Shown here: in pieces, positions 51,783 through 62,950 of the stretch
Layout: every line of letters starts with the position of its first letter
Numbering within the stretch: the first letter of the stretch is position 1
Assembly: GCF_013282095.1 (NCBI RefSeq)
Contig: NZ_BLTJ01000001.1
Span: 434,001 to 498,000 of the forward strand
Source of the DNA: Enterocloster alcoholdehydrogenati
GTDB taxonomy: Bacteria; Bacillota; Clostridia; Lachnospirales; Lachnospiraceae
Length of the DNA: 64,000 nucleotides
Direction of reading: 5' to 3'
Position numbers and translations under genes: made by a program
The notes under the pieces: generated by a model
What the model saw: the letters and a program-made list of their open reading frames with translations, nothing else
Databases searched by the model: none
Told to the model about the DNA's origin: nothing

Positions 51783-52609
51783 TGTTTTCCTCCTCTTCTG
51801 TCCAGTCTGGCCGCCAGGGCGTTAAAGATACGGATCACAGCCAGGGTAATGACGATCATAATCAGGGCCACCACGGAGGCTCCGTTCCAGTCTCCTACGG
51901 ACATGGCTCTCTGGTAAATAAGGGTTGCCAGCACCATGTTGCTGTTTCCGCCTAACAGCTGCGGCGTGGTGTAAGCGGTCAGTGTGCCGGTGAATACCAG
52001 AATGCCTCCTACGATAATGCCGGGAAGGCTCATGGGAAAGATTACCTTCATAAAAGCCTCAAGCCGTCCTGCCCCCAGGCTCTGAGCCGCTTCCATCATA
52101 TCGTCATCGATATTTTCCATCACGCCGGTGACTGTAACGATCATCAGCGGCAGAAACAGGTAAACCGAACCGATGATGATGGCAAAATCGGTGTATAGCA
52201 GCTTCATGGGCTTTTCAACCACATTGAGGGCCATTAAAAACCGGTTGATCATCCCGTTGCTTCCTAAAATGTTGATCCATGCAAAGCTTCGGATTACAGA
52301 GTTCGTCATCATGGGGAAGATAGACGCTGCCAGCAGCAGCCCTCTCCACTTCTTGCCGCACCGGCTGATAAAATAAGCGGTGGGGATCCCTCCTGCCATA
52401 CAGATAGCCGTTGTAATCACCGCGATCCGCAGGGTGCGAAAGAGGATCTTCCTGTAATACTCGTCCTGAAAAAACTGCACATAGGAACGAAAGGGGGCGT
52501 CTCCCTCAGTAAATGTAGGAGCCAGCACGGTTACAAGGGGCAGGGCCAGACACACCAGCAGAATGATAAGCCCTGGGGCCAGCATCATCCACGTACTGCT
52601 TCGCTTCAT
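51779..52609 (-). CDS. PotB-type ABC permease
   Basis: A 276-residue permease with six helices; the coupling loop is MMEAAQSLGAGRLEAFMKVI. The start MKRSSTWMMLAPGLIILLVC matches PotB/FbpB permeases. GGAGG precedes ATG 52609. It is the first gene of the importer operon and is divergent from a LysR regulator (188-bp gap), which probably controls it. Confidence 0.92.
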   Translation of the reverse strand: MKRSSTWMMLAPGLIILLVCLALPLVTVLAPTFTEGDAPFRSYVQFFQDEYYRKILFRTLRIAVITTAICMAGGIPTAYFISRCGKKWRGLLLAASIFPMMTNSVIRSFAWINILGSNGMINRFLMALNVVEKPMKLLYTDFAIIIGSVYLFLPLMIVTVTGVMENIDDDMMEAAQSLGAGRLEAFMKVIFPMSLPGIIVGGILVFTGTLTAYTTPQLLGGNSNMVLATLIYQRAMSVGDWNGASVVALIMIVITLAVIRIFNALAARLDRRGGKQ

Positions 52610-52797
52610 ATTCTTCCTCCATCCTGTTTGTATTTATTAACTATGCTAATTTTTAAAACTAAATTTATTATAAAAAGTAATACAAAATACGTCCAATACA
52701 TAATTTCTATATTTTTTATGCAGTAAAGCTATGGTATACTTGTTTATAAACAGCCTGTCCCATTCTAAGGGGCTGGCAGTACAGAAAGGAAATCCCC

Positions 52798-53772
52798 ATG
52801 GATCTTAAGGAAGCACGGTATATCCTGGCCATCGCGCGCCACAAAAGCATCGGAAAGGCAGCAGAATCCCTTTTTATCTCTCAGCCGTCTTTAAGCAAGT
52901 ATTTAAAAAACCTGGAGCAGCAGCTGGGAGCGCCATTATTCTCCCGTCTGGAACAGGGCTACGTCCCCACCTACATGGGGGAGCGGTATCTCTATTATGC
53001 AGAGCAGATTGCGGCCTTTGGCCAGGAGTGGGACCAGGAATATGAAGACATCACCCGCAGAGCACACGGCCGGCTCAATATTGCTGTTCCCATTATGCTG
53101 GGGAGCACGCTTTTACAGCCCACACTGATGGAATTTCACCGGATTTATCCCCATGTAACTGTCAATATCATGGAAGAAGTCAGCTTTGTGGCGGAGCAGA
53201 CCCTGAAAAATACCTCCATTGACCTTACGATTTATAATGTCCATACGTTTCCAAAATTATTAGAATACCAGGTGATCCGCAGAGAGGAAATCGTACTGAT
53301 CCTGCCTGAGAGCCACCCCCTGAAATGCGAAGCCCAAAAAAAAGAGGGCTTTTCCTATCCATGGCTGGATCTGAAAAAGCTCTCTCATGAAAATTTTATT
53401 CTTCTTTACCCCGACCAGAATACGGGCGGCATTGCAAGGGATCTCTTTGCCCGGTACGGGATCGACCCAACGGCGCTTTTGCATACGCGCAACAGCCAGA
53501 TGTCCATCAAGCTGGCCATGGACGGCATGGGAGCCGCCTTTGCCCCGGCCAGCTATTTTCACTACATGGCCGAATCCAGGGCCGACCGGCCGGGCTGCTA
53601 CTCCATAGGAGAGGAACCAGTATCCATCATGACCATCGCAGCCTGCCGTCCAGGCCGGTATATGCCAAAGCACGTTAAGGATTATATAGAACTTCTTAAA
53701 GCTTATGCCCTTCCGTTCCATACACCTCAATCTGGGTCAGAGCGGGGAACGGAGACGGATCGTCTGCCTTGA
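52798..53772 (+). CDS. LysR-family regulator next to the ABC importer
   Basis: A 324-residue LysR-type regulator. The N-terminal winged helix-turn-helix includes IGKAAESLFISQPSLSKYLK; the effector domain begins near LNIAVPIMLGSTL. It is divergent from the PotBCAD-like operon and likely regulates it with that operon's substrate or a metabolite as effector. Its last 77 bases overlap the 3' end of manA on the opposite strand, making its C-terminus longer than usual. AAAGGA precedes the ATG. Confidence 0.92.
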   Translation: MDLKEARYILAIARHKSIGKAAESLFISQPSLSKYLKNLEQQLGAPLFSRLEQGYVPTYMGERYLYYAEQIAAFGQEWDQEYEDITRRAHGRLNIAVPIMLGSTLLQPTLMEFHRIYPHVTVNIMEEVSFVAEQTLKNTSIDLTIYNVHTFPKLLEYQVIRREEIVLILPESHPLKCEAQKKEGFSYPWLDLKKLSHENFILLYPDQNTGGIARDLFARYGIDPTALLHTRNSQMSIKLAMDGMGAAFAPASYFHYMAESRADRPGCYSIGEEPVSIMTIAACRPGRYMPKHVKDYIELLKAYALPFHTPQSGSERGTETDRLP

Positions 53773-55462
53773 TCAGTTCCGATAAGCGTACCCAGGTAAT
53801 CCCCTTTCTGACCACAGAAAACGAGTGCGCTTTCTCACTCTTTTCCATCTCCACAATCTCGGCTGTTCCGTCGGAGAAGGTCAGAGTTGCCCGTACCCAC
53901 CAGTTATCGTGGGGGAAATCGGCTCTGGTCCACAGGCGAATCCTGTCCACATCTACCGGACGGCCGAATTCCAGCAGAAACTCTGCATCGTCTCTTCGAT
54001 TGATGCCCCAGGACTCATAGGGCCAGCTTCCATGGCTTAAGGTTGCGGCAACACCGTCGATGGCGTTGCGGGCCGCAAATACGGATTCTCCCCTTGTCTC
54101 CACATTGGCGGATGCGTGGGGATAGCAGCCGCGGTCTCCGTGCTGATCCATCACATTTTTTGCCAGATTGCGGTAAGCGCCGGTCTCATAGTCAGCCGCC
54201 CTGCGGCAGGTCAGGTAGTGGCGTTTACCGGTAAAGCACTTGGGATTGTAGGAAAACTTCTTTTCGTGAAAGGGAATATCGTAGGTAAGTTCCTTTTCTG
54301 TCATGTATACCAGCGACTCATCCATGGCATCGTCTGCCCGGACTGTATAGAATTTTTCCCTCTCAGGGAAATGGAACCGGATGGTATCTCCTTCCTCGTA
54401 TACATCTTCAAAGGCAAGCACCGCTTCCTCCGCATCCTGCGCAAATGCCTTTGTACGGCCCAGCCAGTCCAGCACGCGGATGGAAACAGAATTGTCCGCC
54501 GTTTCCTCTGTTTCCCCGGCCGGAACCCAGGAAGCGATCAGCGTCATATTTCCCGTAAACCGGCAGATGCCATGGCCTGCAGGAACAATGAAATGGGAGC
54601 CTTTTTTTACAGGGATTCCATCTGCCGTGCCTTCTCCCTCTAAAACGCTTACATTGGCAAACCCCTCCGTAAACTTATGCTGCCACTGGCCGTGAACCTC
54701 ATATTTTTCTACGGTATAGAAATGGCAGGTCTCCAGATGCTCTATGTGTGCCCCCTCTGTCTGAAGGGATTTTCTCTGATCTTGTGCAGGGACAAAGGGA
54801 GCCTTTATCACATCCAGACTTTCTTTCACATGAAGCTTTCTCAGTTCGCCATTCCACTTTCTGTCATAATCGTAAACACGGTAGGTCACATCGCTGGACT
54901 GCTGCGTCTCTAAAATTACGGTTCCCCCTTTGATGGCATGGATGCAGCCGGGATTGATCTGGAAAAAATCACCCTTATGAACCGGAACCTCCCGGATCAG
55001 CCTGCTCCAGAGTCCCTGTTCTACCATCTCTTTTAACTCTGCCTCATCCTTTGCGTGGTGGCCGATGACAATGGAAGCCCCCGGCTCACAGTCTGCGATG
55101 TACCAGCACTCTGTCTTGCCCAGAGAGCCATTTTCATGGGCAGTGGCGTATGTATTGTCAGGATGAACCTGAATGCTTAAATCATCCCTGGCGTCAATGA
55201 TCTTTATAAGAAGGGGGAAACGGTCTCCCAAACGGCCGTCCTCATTTCCAAAAAGCTCTGGATGTGCTGCCCACAATTCAGACAGGCGCATTCCCTTGTA
55301 CTCTCCCTCTGCCACTTCACAGTCCCCGTTTTCATGGGCGCTGATGGCCCAGCACTCGCCGGTATGGCTGCCTGGGATATCATAGCCAAACTGCTCCTTC
55401 AGCCTGCTCCCGCCCCATACGGCCTCTTTAAATACAGGATTCAAAAACAATAATTCACTCAT
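53696..55462 (-). CDS. manA: Mannose-6-phosphate isomerase with extra C-terminal domains
   Basis: A 588-residue protein. Residues 1-320 are class I phosphomannose isomerase, with zinc ligands in SIQVHPDNTYA (Gln98, His100) and FFQINPGCIHAIKGG (His175). It interconverts mannose-6-phosphate and fructose-6-phosphate. Two further regions follow: a β-rich segment (~330-440) and a discoidin/F5-8C-like galactose-binding domain (~447-585; ASANVETRGESVFAARNAID, WVRATLTFSDGTAEIV). No signal peptide is present, so the extension acts in the cytoplasm. ATG 55462 has AAGGTG 9 nt upstream. The standard enzyme is ~320 residues. Confidence 0.88.
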   Translation of the reverse strand: MSELLFLNPVFKEAVWGGSRLKEQFGYDIPGSHTGECWAISAHENGDCEVAEGEYKGMRLSELWAAHPELFGNEDGRLGDRFPLLIKIIDARDDLSIQVHPDNTYATAHENGSLGKTECWYIADCEPGASIVIGHHAKDEAELKEMVEQGLWSRLIREVPVHKGDFFQINPGCIHAIKGGTVILETQQSSDVTYRVYDYDRKWNGELRKLHVKESLDVIKAPFVPAQDQRKSLQTEGAHIEHLETCHFYTVEKYEVHGQWQHKFTEGFANVSVLEGEGTADGIPVKKGSHFIVPAGHGICRFTGNMTLIASWVPAGETEETADNSVSIRVLDWLGRTKAFAQDAEEAVLAFEDVYEEGDTIRFHFPEREKFYTVRADDAMDESLVYMTEKELTYDIPFHEKKFSYNPKCFTGKRHYLTCRRAADYETGAYRNLAKNVMDQHGDRGCYPHASANVETRGESVFAARNAIDGVAATLSHGSWPYESWGINRRDDAEFLLEFGRPVDVDRIRLWTRADFPHDNWWVRATLTFSDGTAEIVEMEKSEKAHSFSVVRKGITWVRLSELIKADDPSPFPALTQIEVYGTEGHKL

Positions 55463-55598
55463 TTTTCTACACACCTTTCTCTTATTCCCCAGCCAGACGG
55501 CCCCATGGTCTGTCACAGCTGGGAGATATACCTATTTATCTTAGCCGTATGAGAGACGTTCGTCAAGGGCTATTCTTTCCTTTTCACGGTTTCGGTCA

Positions 55599-55627
55599 TT
55601 GACAGAACGGCTCCTTCATGCTATCAT
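55599..55627 (+). promoter_or_regulatory. Promoter of the second LysR gene
   Basis: TTGACA (55599-55604), 17-nt spacer, TATCAT (55622-55627), 75 bp before the ATG. Confidence 0.75.
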
Positions 55628-55701
55628 TCATAGGATTTAAATGACCATCTCGCCCTGATCCCTACGAACTTCCGGGAAGGTGATATCTGTGAGGTATTAT
55701 T

Positions 55702-56592
55702 ATGGAGCTTCTTCAATTAAGATACTTTCTGACTGCGGCAGAATACCAGCATATGACAAAGGCGGCAGAGCATCTTCAAATCGCCCAGCCGGCACTTTCC
55801 CAGGCAATCCACCGGCTGGAGGCCGAACTGGGAGTGCCTTTGTTTGAGCGCAAAAGCCGCAGTATTGAGTTAAATGATGCCGGGCGCTTTCTGCAAAAGC
55901 GGCTTATCCCCATCATCAACAGCCTGGATCAGATCTCTGCCGAACTGCAGATGGGAAAGGAGCAGGCCATCCACACCATCCGGCTGCGGCTTTTGTCCGC
56001 CTCGGCCCTCATTACCAACCGGATCATCGCCTTTCGCAGCCTGCGGCCCGATGTGAATTTCCAGCTGTATCAGACCTCCGACCAGTCGGACGACTACGAT
56101 CTGTGCGTATCGGCCAGACGGGCGGATATGCCTTCCCAGCCCAACGAACATCAAATGGTGATGCTGGAGGAGGATCTGTATCTGGCCGTTCCCACCCATT
56201 CCCCTTATGGCGGCCGAAGCTCCATCCGGCTTACAGATACCAGGGATGCCGGATATATCTGTCTGGCCGGTTCCCGGCCCATACGCCAGATCACAAACAG
56301 CTATTTTATGGAAGCGGGATTTTCTCCAAGAATCATTTTTGAAAGTGATACCACGGAGTCGGTGCGCAATCTGATCGCGGCCGGTATGGGGATCGGTTTC
56401 TGGCCCCAGTATTCCTGGGGACCGCTTCCCTCGGAATGGGATTCCCAGGGCGGCTCTCCTGTGAAGCTCCTTCCCATTGAGGGCCAGACCTGCCGCCGTC
56501 AGATTACCCTGACACGCTCTCCCAAAAGCCTGGATAAACCCATATTGACCGACTTCTGCAGCTTCCTTGTGGGAAATTCACGGTGGCTTTAA
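55702..56592 (+). CDS. LysR-family regulator
   Basis: A 296-residue LysR regulator starting MELLQLRYFLTAAEYQHMTK, with the recognition region AAEHLQIAQPALSQAIHRLE and FERKSRSIELNDAGR. The effector domain ends in a segment containing GMGIGFWPQYSWG. It is divergent from manA (240 bp) and is followed by a small membrane protein gene on the same strand. Target genes are not clear. Confidence 0.92.
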   Translation: MELLQLRYFLTAAEYQHMTKAAEHLQIAQPALSQAIHRLEAELGVPLFERKSRSIELNDAGRFLQKRLIPIINSLDQISAELQMGKEQAIHTIRLRLLSASALITNRIIAFRSLRPDVNFQLYQTSDQSDDYDLCVSARRADMPSQPNEHQMVMLEEDLYLAVPTHSPYGGRSSIRLTDTRDAGYICLAGSRPIRQITNSYFMEAGFSPRIIFESDTTESVRNLIAAGMGIGFWPQYSWGPLPSEWDSQGGSPVKLLPIEGQTCRRQITLTRSPKSLDKPILTDFCSFLVGNSRWL

Positions 56593-56634
56593 GTCTTTTA
56601 CAGATCCTGCCGTCTAAGGAGGTATTTTTGCTTA

Positions 56635-57204
56635 ATGATGAACCTGCTTACTTATGTGGTCCTTCCCATATACACAGTTCTGCTTGCCGCAGGCTATAAC
56701 TGGTTTACCTTTAATTTCTCTGTGATCGGATATTCCCTTGGACGCAGGGATGCCTTCCTTTTCTGGGGGCTTTTAGTGGGAATCTGCTATGGCAGGACTT
56801 TAAGCTCCATATCCGGCTCCCTGACGCGGCTCCATCTCCTCTCTGCACGCGGCCAGACCCTTTTTAAGGTCTTTATCCCCCTTGACCTTTTTATCTTATT
56901 CTGCGCTGTCACTACCCCTTATCTTCCGCAGGTCTTTCCCTTAAAAGCCATTCTGCATATCCTGTTTGCCGCTGCAGCTGCCATTTTGCTTTTACTGTTT
57001 CTGACCGGACTTACCTGGCGGCTTTCCCGGAAAGACCCAAAATGTTCCCCCAGCTTTTACTGCTGTCTTGCAATCGCCGCCGTTTCTGTCCTGCTGTTTC
57101 TTCTGGCGGGGATCGTCAGCAGTTCTCTTGAGATTTTTTTCACCCTCTCCACCATATGGCTGACAGACTATTTGAAAAAACAGCTCCTGAATTCAGCACA
57201 GTAA
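56635..57204 (+). CDS. Small polytopic membrane protein, unknown
   Basis: A 189-residue very hydrophobic protein with about five helices and short polar loops (LGRRDAF, TRLHLLSARGQTLFK, RLSRKDPKC). I do not recognise a family. TAAGGAGG lies 12-15 nt before ATG 56635; the adjacent ATG 56638 is an equal choice. It follows the LysR gene by 42 nt, so it may be cotranscribed or be the LysR target. It is plausible as a real gene because of the hydrophobic pattern and ribosome site. Confidence 0.65.
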   Translation: MMNLLTYVVLPIYTVLLAAGYNWFTFNFSVIGYSLGRRDAFLFWGLLVGICYGRTLSSISGSLTRLHLLSARGQTLFKVFIPLDLFILFCAVTTPYLPQVFPLKAILHILFAAAAAILLLLFLTGLTWRLSRKDPKCSPSFYCCLAIAAVSVLLFLLAGIVSSSLEIFFTLSTIWLTDYLKKQLLNSAQ

Positions 57205-57262
57205 CCCATTTCTTCCCCGCTCTGCTCTGGAAAAACGGAGAGTTTTTCCCATACCCTCCTGC

Positions 57263-57312
57263 AAAAACACGCCCCGGAAGGCAGATTGCTTCTGCTTTCC
57301 AGGGCGTGTTTT
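57263..57312 (-). terminator. Terminator of the ATP synthase operon
   Basis: AAAACACGCCC (57264-57274) pairs with GGGCGTGTTTT (57302-57312), with an inner GGAAGCAGA-like extension. The minus side ends with TTTTT, stopping atp transcripts; the plus side also has a T-rich tail. Confidence 0.8.
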
Positions 57313-57337
57313 ATCATAATATGATCTCCAGGACATC

Positions 57338-57766
57338 CTACAGTCCATTGTAATGCGCGCCTTTTTGCTGGCTTACGCGCAGACGGGTCAGCGCTCTCGC
57401 CATAGAGGCCTGGGACATTTTGTACTCCGCAATGCTCTGCTTCTGGCGCAGCTGCTCCTTCGCTCTCTCCAGCGCCTGTTCTGCACGGATCCGGTCGATG
57501 TCCTCCGGCCGCTCCGCCGTATCCACCACAACGGTCACACGGTTATTGACTACCTGTACGATACCGGCGCCTACCACCGCCTCCTGCTGCTCACTGCTGC
57601 CAGGTACACGGAATCTGAGCACTCCCTCTTTAATCGCAAGGATCATAGCCTCTCTGTGGGGCAGAATGCCCAGCTCACCGTCATAGGCAGGAACCACCAA
57701 AGCTTCGCAGTTTCCTTTATAAAATACATGGTCACTGGCTATGACCTTCAGCCAGAATGTTGACAT
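57338..57766 (-). CDS. atpC: ATP synthase epsilon subunit
   Basis: A 142-residue F1 epsilon subunit with a β-sandwich (KVIASDHVFYKGNCEALVVP, GELGILPHREAMILAIKEG) and two C-terminal helices (RAEQALERAKEQLRQKQ onward) that may latch rotation. Last gene of the atp operon, 36 nt after atpD. Confidence 0.96.
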   Translation of the reverse strand: MSTFWLKVIASDHVFYKGNCEALVVPAYDGELGILPHREAMILAIKEGVLRFRVPGSSEQQEAVVGAGIVQVVNNRVTVVVDTAERPEDIDRIRAEQALERAKEQLRQKQSIAEYKMSQASMARALTRLRVSQQKGAHYNGL

Positions 57767-57802
57767 ATGACTGCTCCTTCCTAAAGCCGGGAGCAGGAAG
57801 CA

Positions 57803-59218
<1,416 letters not shown>

Positions 59219-60109
59219 CTATCGTTTCTTTTTCTGTGCTTTCGCTCCGCCGATGACCTCGGTAATCTCCTGAGTAATAGCGGCCTGACGCACACGGTTA
59301 TATTCAATGGACAGCTCATTTAAAAGCTCTCCCGCATTATCGCTGGCCGACTGCATTGCCATCATCCTGGCATTCTGCTCACTGCAGAAGGACTCTACAA
59401 GAGAGCCAAAGATAAAGCCGGTCACATAGTTGGGCACCACATGATCCAGCACCGCCTCCGGCGACGGAACCATGCGGATGTCCTCCAGATGGATATCCGT
59501 GGGAATGACGATGTCGCTGAAATCTTCTTTTTTAAGAGGAAGCAGCTGCTCCATGCGGGCTTCCATCTTCATGGAATTGATCATTTCTGTGTAAATGATC
59601 CACACCTCATCCAGCTTTTTATCCATATAATCTTCCAGCACCCGGGAAGAAATCATTCTCGCCCGGTGCATGGAAGGATTCTGGACTGTATAGTGGAACT
59701 GCTCTTCCACCGGCATATGTCTGGCGGCAAAATACTGACGTCCCAGCTCTCCCACTACATAGAGATGATTATTTTCACTCTTTTCCATCCAGGCATGAGC
59801 CATTTTCAGGATATTGTGATTGTAAGCGCCTGCAAGGCCCTTGTCGCCGGTAATGACGATCAGGCCCATGGAGCGCTTTTTCTCCGGAACCTGCTGCCTC
59901 CGGTCAAAGAATGGATGCTCATTTACCTCCATATGGCGCAGGATACGCCGAATCACGTCCTGCATGGTATAGAAATACGGCTCTGTATCCGTAAGGAGCT
60001 TCCTGCTCTTTTTCAGCTTGGTGGAAGAGATCAGGTACATGGCATTCGTGATCTTACGTGTATCCTGGATACTTTTTATACGGCTTTGGATCTCTCTTGC
60101 GTTTGCCAT
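59219..60109 (-). CDS. atpG: ATP synthase gamma subunit
   Basis: A 296-residue central shaft with the N-terminal coil [34 protein letters not shown] in the middle, and the C-terminal helix ending in [16 protein letters not shown]. Its first 34 bases overlap the end of atpA; the AAGGAGG ribosome site is inside atpA. Confidence 0.97.
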   Translation of the reverse strand: MANAREIQSRIKSIQDTRKITNAMYLISSTKLKKSRKLLTDTEPYFYTMQDVIRRILRHMEVNEHPFFDRRQQVPEKKRSMGLIVITGDKGLAGAYNHNILKMAHAWMEKSENNHLYVVGELGRQYFAARHMPVEEQFHYTVQNPSMHRARMISSRVLEDYMDKKLDEVWIIYTEMINSMKMEARMEQLLPLKKEDFSDIVIPTDIHLEDIRMVPSPEAVLDHVVPNYVTGFIFGSLVESFCSEQNARMMAMQSASDNAGELLNELSIEYNRVRQAAITQEITEVIGGAKAQKKKR

Positions 60110-61614
60110 ACTGCCTCCTTAAACTCTTTCGCTGCGGCTATGATCTGTTCTGACAGCTCATCGCTTAAGACCTTCTTCTCCTCAATCTCACGTCCAAGTT
60201 CGGGATGCGTTTCATCGAACCATGCCAGCATATCCATCTGGAATTTCTTGATCTGCGGAACATCCACGGTGAGCATCACCTTATGCGTAGCCGCGCAAAG
60301 CGTGATTACCTGCTCATGAAGGGACAGCGGACGGCCCAGAGGCTGCTTTAACAGCTCCATCAGACGCTTTCCGTATGCCAGCTGCTCCTTGGTGGCCTCG
60401 TCCAGATCAGAGCTGAACTGGGTAAATACCTCCATTTCACGATACTGGGCCAGATCGATACGGATGCTTCCGCTGGCCTTTTTCATGGCTTTCGTCTGGG
60501 CTGCGCCGCCTACACGGGATACGGAAAGACCTACATTTACCGCAGGACGCATACCGGAGAAGAACAGGTCGCTCTCCAGAAAGATCTGCCCGTCCGTAAT
60601 AGAGATCACGTTGGTAGGGATATACGCAGATACATCGCCCGCCTGTGTCTCAATGATCGGAAGCGCTGTGATAGATCCGCCTCCCAGAGCGTCATTTAAA
60701 CGGCTGGAACGCTCCAGAAGTCTGGAATGAAGGTAAAATACATCGCCGGGGTACGCCTCACGGCCCGGGGAACGTTCCAGAAGCAGCGACAGCGCACGGT
60801 AAGCCACTGCGTGCTTGGACAGGTCATCGTATACAATAAGGACGTCTCTGCCCTGACGCATGAAGAACTCTGCCATAGCGGTTCCCGCGTAGGGAGCGAT
60901 GTACTGCAGAGGAGCCGGATCGCTGGCAGTGGATGCCATAACAATGGTGTAGTCCAAAGCGTCATTCTTCTTTAACGTGTTTACCAGCTTAGCGACCGTA
61001 GATGCCTTCTGGCCGATGGCTACATAGATGCAGATCACATCCTTGCCCTTCTGGTTTAAAATGGTATCCATGGCGATGGAGGTCTTGCCGGTCTGGCGGT
61101 CTCCAATGATCAGCTCACGCTGGCCTCTGCCAATAGGGAACATGGAATCAATGGCAAGAATGCCGGTTTCCATGGGAACACCTACGGACTTACGCTCAAC
61201 AATGCCGGGAGCCTCCTGCTCTACCGGAAGATATGCCTCCTCCTTTGCAGGTCCCAGGCCATCAATCGTGTCGCCCAAGGCGTTTACCACACGGCCTAAA
61301 AATTCATTTCCCACAGGAACTCCGGCCCTCTTTTTGGTCCGTGTAACCTTGGTTCCTTCTGTGACCCCTGTATCCTTCCCAAAAAGGATGCAGCCGATCT
61401 CATTTTTGCGGATATCCTGAACCATGCCCCGGACTCCGTTTTCAAATATAACAATCTCTCCATACATGGCGTGGTCGATACCGTATACGATGGCAATGCC
61501 ATCGCCCACCCAGATCACAGAGCCGGTTTCCCGGGTGCGGCCTGCATGGGCATCGTAATCCTCAATCTCGCCTTTTACGATGGAGATGATTTCCTGAGAA
61601 CTGATTGTACTCAT
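60076..61614 (-). CDS. atpA: ATP synthase alpha subunit
   Basis: A 512-residue regulatory subunit with Walker [25 protein letters not shown], and the arginine-finger region [20 protein letters not shown]. Its last 34 bases overlap atpG in another frame. Confidence 0.98.
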   Translation of the reverse strand: MSTISSQEIISIVKGEIEDYDAHAGRTRETGSVIWVGDGIAIVYGIDHAMYGEIVIFENGVRGMVQDIRKNEIGCILFGKDTGVTEGTKVTRTKKRAGVPVGNEFLGRVVNALGDTIDGLGPAKEEAYLPVEQEAPGIVERKSVGVPMETGILAIDSMFPIGRGQRELIIGDRQTGKTSIAMDTILNQKGKDVICIYVAIGQKASTVAKLVNTLKKNDALDYTIVMASTASDPAPLQYIAPYAGTAMAEFFMRQGRDVLIVYDDLSKHAVAYRALSLLLERSPGREAYPGDVFYLHSRLLERSSRLNDALGGGSITALPIIETQAGDVSAYIPTNVISITDGQIFLESDLFFSGMRPAVNVGLSVSRVGGAAQTKAMKKASGSIRIDLAQYREMEVFTQFSSDLDEATKEQLAYGKRLMELLKQPLGRPLSLHEQVITLCAATHKVMLTVDVPQIKKFQMDMLAWFDETHPELGREIEEKKVLSDELSEQIIAAAKEFKEAVWQTQERSKAV

Positions 61615-61632
61615 ATCATGACTCCTATCCCG

Positions 61633-62139
61633 CTACGCGCTGAAAAGGTCAGCAAGCTGCTCCTTCAGGCTGTAGTCATATTCCATATCCCCGGTGCGAA
61701 GGACGAAACCGCCCAGCAGCTCCGGGTGTGCAGCCATGGTAAGCTGCACTTCCTTTTTTCCATACTCTCTGCATAAAAAAGCCTTGATTCCTGCAATCTG
61801 GGCTTCATCCGGCTCTGTCACATAAAGCAGCTGGGCCTTTAAAATACCCTTTTCATCTCTCCTGCACTGTTCCCATACAGAGAATACATCTTCCATCTGC
61901 CCGATGCATCCCGCACCGCAGGCTTTTTTTATAAAAGAGGCCATAGACAGTGAAAATTCCGGTTCCTTCCATATCTTATCAATAACAGCCTCTTTTTTCA
62001 CCGCCGTAAGGCCAGGATCTGCCAGTACCTGCACCAGCTCCGGATTTTCCTTAAGGATACGGCCTGTCTCGTATACCATATCCTCCGGCAGCTTCAGTTC
62101 ATACAGGACTGCTCCGTATAATCTTGCCTGATCAGTCAT
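61633..62139 (-). CDS. atpH: ATP synthase delta subunit
   Basis: A 168-residue stator subunit with an N-terminal helical bundle (YGAVLYELKLPEDMVYETGR) and a C-terminal PELLGGFVLRTGDMEYDYSL. Its ATG overlaps the end of atpF by eight bases. Confidence 0.95.
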   Translation of the reverse strand: MTDQARLYGAVLYELKLPEDMVYETGRILKENPELVQVLADPGLTAVKKEAVIDKIWKEPEFSLSMASFIKKACGAGCIGQMEDVFSVWEQCRRDEKGILKAQLLYVTEPDEAQIAGIKAFLCREYGKKEVQLTMAAHPELLGGFVLRTGDMEYDYSLKEQLADLFSA

Positions 62140-62629
62140 GATTTTCTCCTGCGCCTGCTATAAATGCGTCATACCGCTTTTTGTCATGATCTGCGCTGCT
62201 TTGTTCTGCTAACAGCTTGGCCGCTGCCGTCATGGCAAGGCCGGTGACAGACGCCCGAAGATCATTAAGAGCTTTCTCACGCTCTGCATCCATGGTCTTT
62301 CTGGCGGCATCCATGGTTTTAGCGGCATCCTCATCTGCTTTCTTTACAATACGATCATATTCGCCCTGTGCTTTTTCCCTGGCCTCAGCCACGATACGAT
62401 CCGCTTCCTCACCTGCGTTTTCCAGAGATGCGGCGTACTGGGTCTTTAAGGCTTCCGCCTGGCTTTTAGCCGTGCTGGCAGCATCCAGATCCTTTTCCAC
62501 CATCTGTTTTCTCTGCTCCAAGATCTCCATTACAGGTTTCATAAGGAAGTGTCTCATAAAAAGCAACAGCACCAGAACATTTATGATGGTAAAAGCGATA
62601 TTCCAAAAGCTTATATTTAACATATTCAA
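62132..62629 (-). CDS. atpF: ATP synthase subunit b
   Basis: A 165-residue peripheral stalk protein: one N-terminal membrane helix (IAFTIINVLVLLLFMRHFLM), then PVMEILEQRKQMVEKDLDAA and a long charged coiled coil. Confidence 0.96.
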   Translation of the reverse strand: MNMLNISFWNIAFTIINVLVLLLFMRHFLMKPVMEILEQRKQMVEKDLDAASTAKSQAEALKTQYAASLENAGEEADRIVAEAREKAQGEYDRIVKKADEDAAKTMDAARKTMDAEREKALNDLRASVTGLAMTAAAKLLAEQSSADHDKKRYDAFIAGAGENHD

Positions 62630-62670
62630 ATGCCTTTCTGTCTGCTTTTTCTCAGGTTACTTCCTGCCGA

Positions 62671-62892
62671 TTATGAGAACAGAATGATCAGAAGGCTGAT
62701 TACAAAGCCGTAAACAGCGGTTGCCTCTGCAAGGGCGCATCCAAGAAGAAGAGACTTTGTGATCTTTCCGTCTGCCTCAGGCTGTCTTGCGATAGCGTCT
62801 ACTGCCTTAGAAGTTGCCAATCCGATTCCAACTCCTGCTCCGATACCTGTAGTAACTGCCAATCCTGCGCCAACTGCGATTAATCCTGACAT
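62671..62892 (-). CDS. atpE: ATP synthase subunit c
   Basis: A 73-residue two-helix ring subunit. The ion-binding Glu56 is in ALAEATAVYG; the loop ARQPEADGK is conserved. The Na+-ring residues Gln and Ser found in Ilyobacter-type c subunits are replaced here by Ile23 and Ala57, pointing to H+ rather than Na+. ATG 62892 has AAAAGGAG upstream; an upstream open frame is not coding. Confidence 0.96.
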   Translation of the reverse strand: MSGLIAVGAGLAVTTGIGAGVGIGLATSKAVDAIARQPEADGKITKSLLLGCALAEATAVYGFVISLLIILFS

Positions 62893-62950
62893 AATGTTGA
62901 TCTCCTTTTCATTTTTCTTTTTTAGTAATTTGTTTTTTAAGAAGCGCTGT

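Noticed and set aside
53260-53730. 156-codon minus-strand frame opposite the LysR gene
   Set aside because: Antisense shadow of a clear LysR regulator with no ribosome site.
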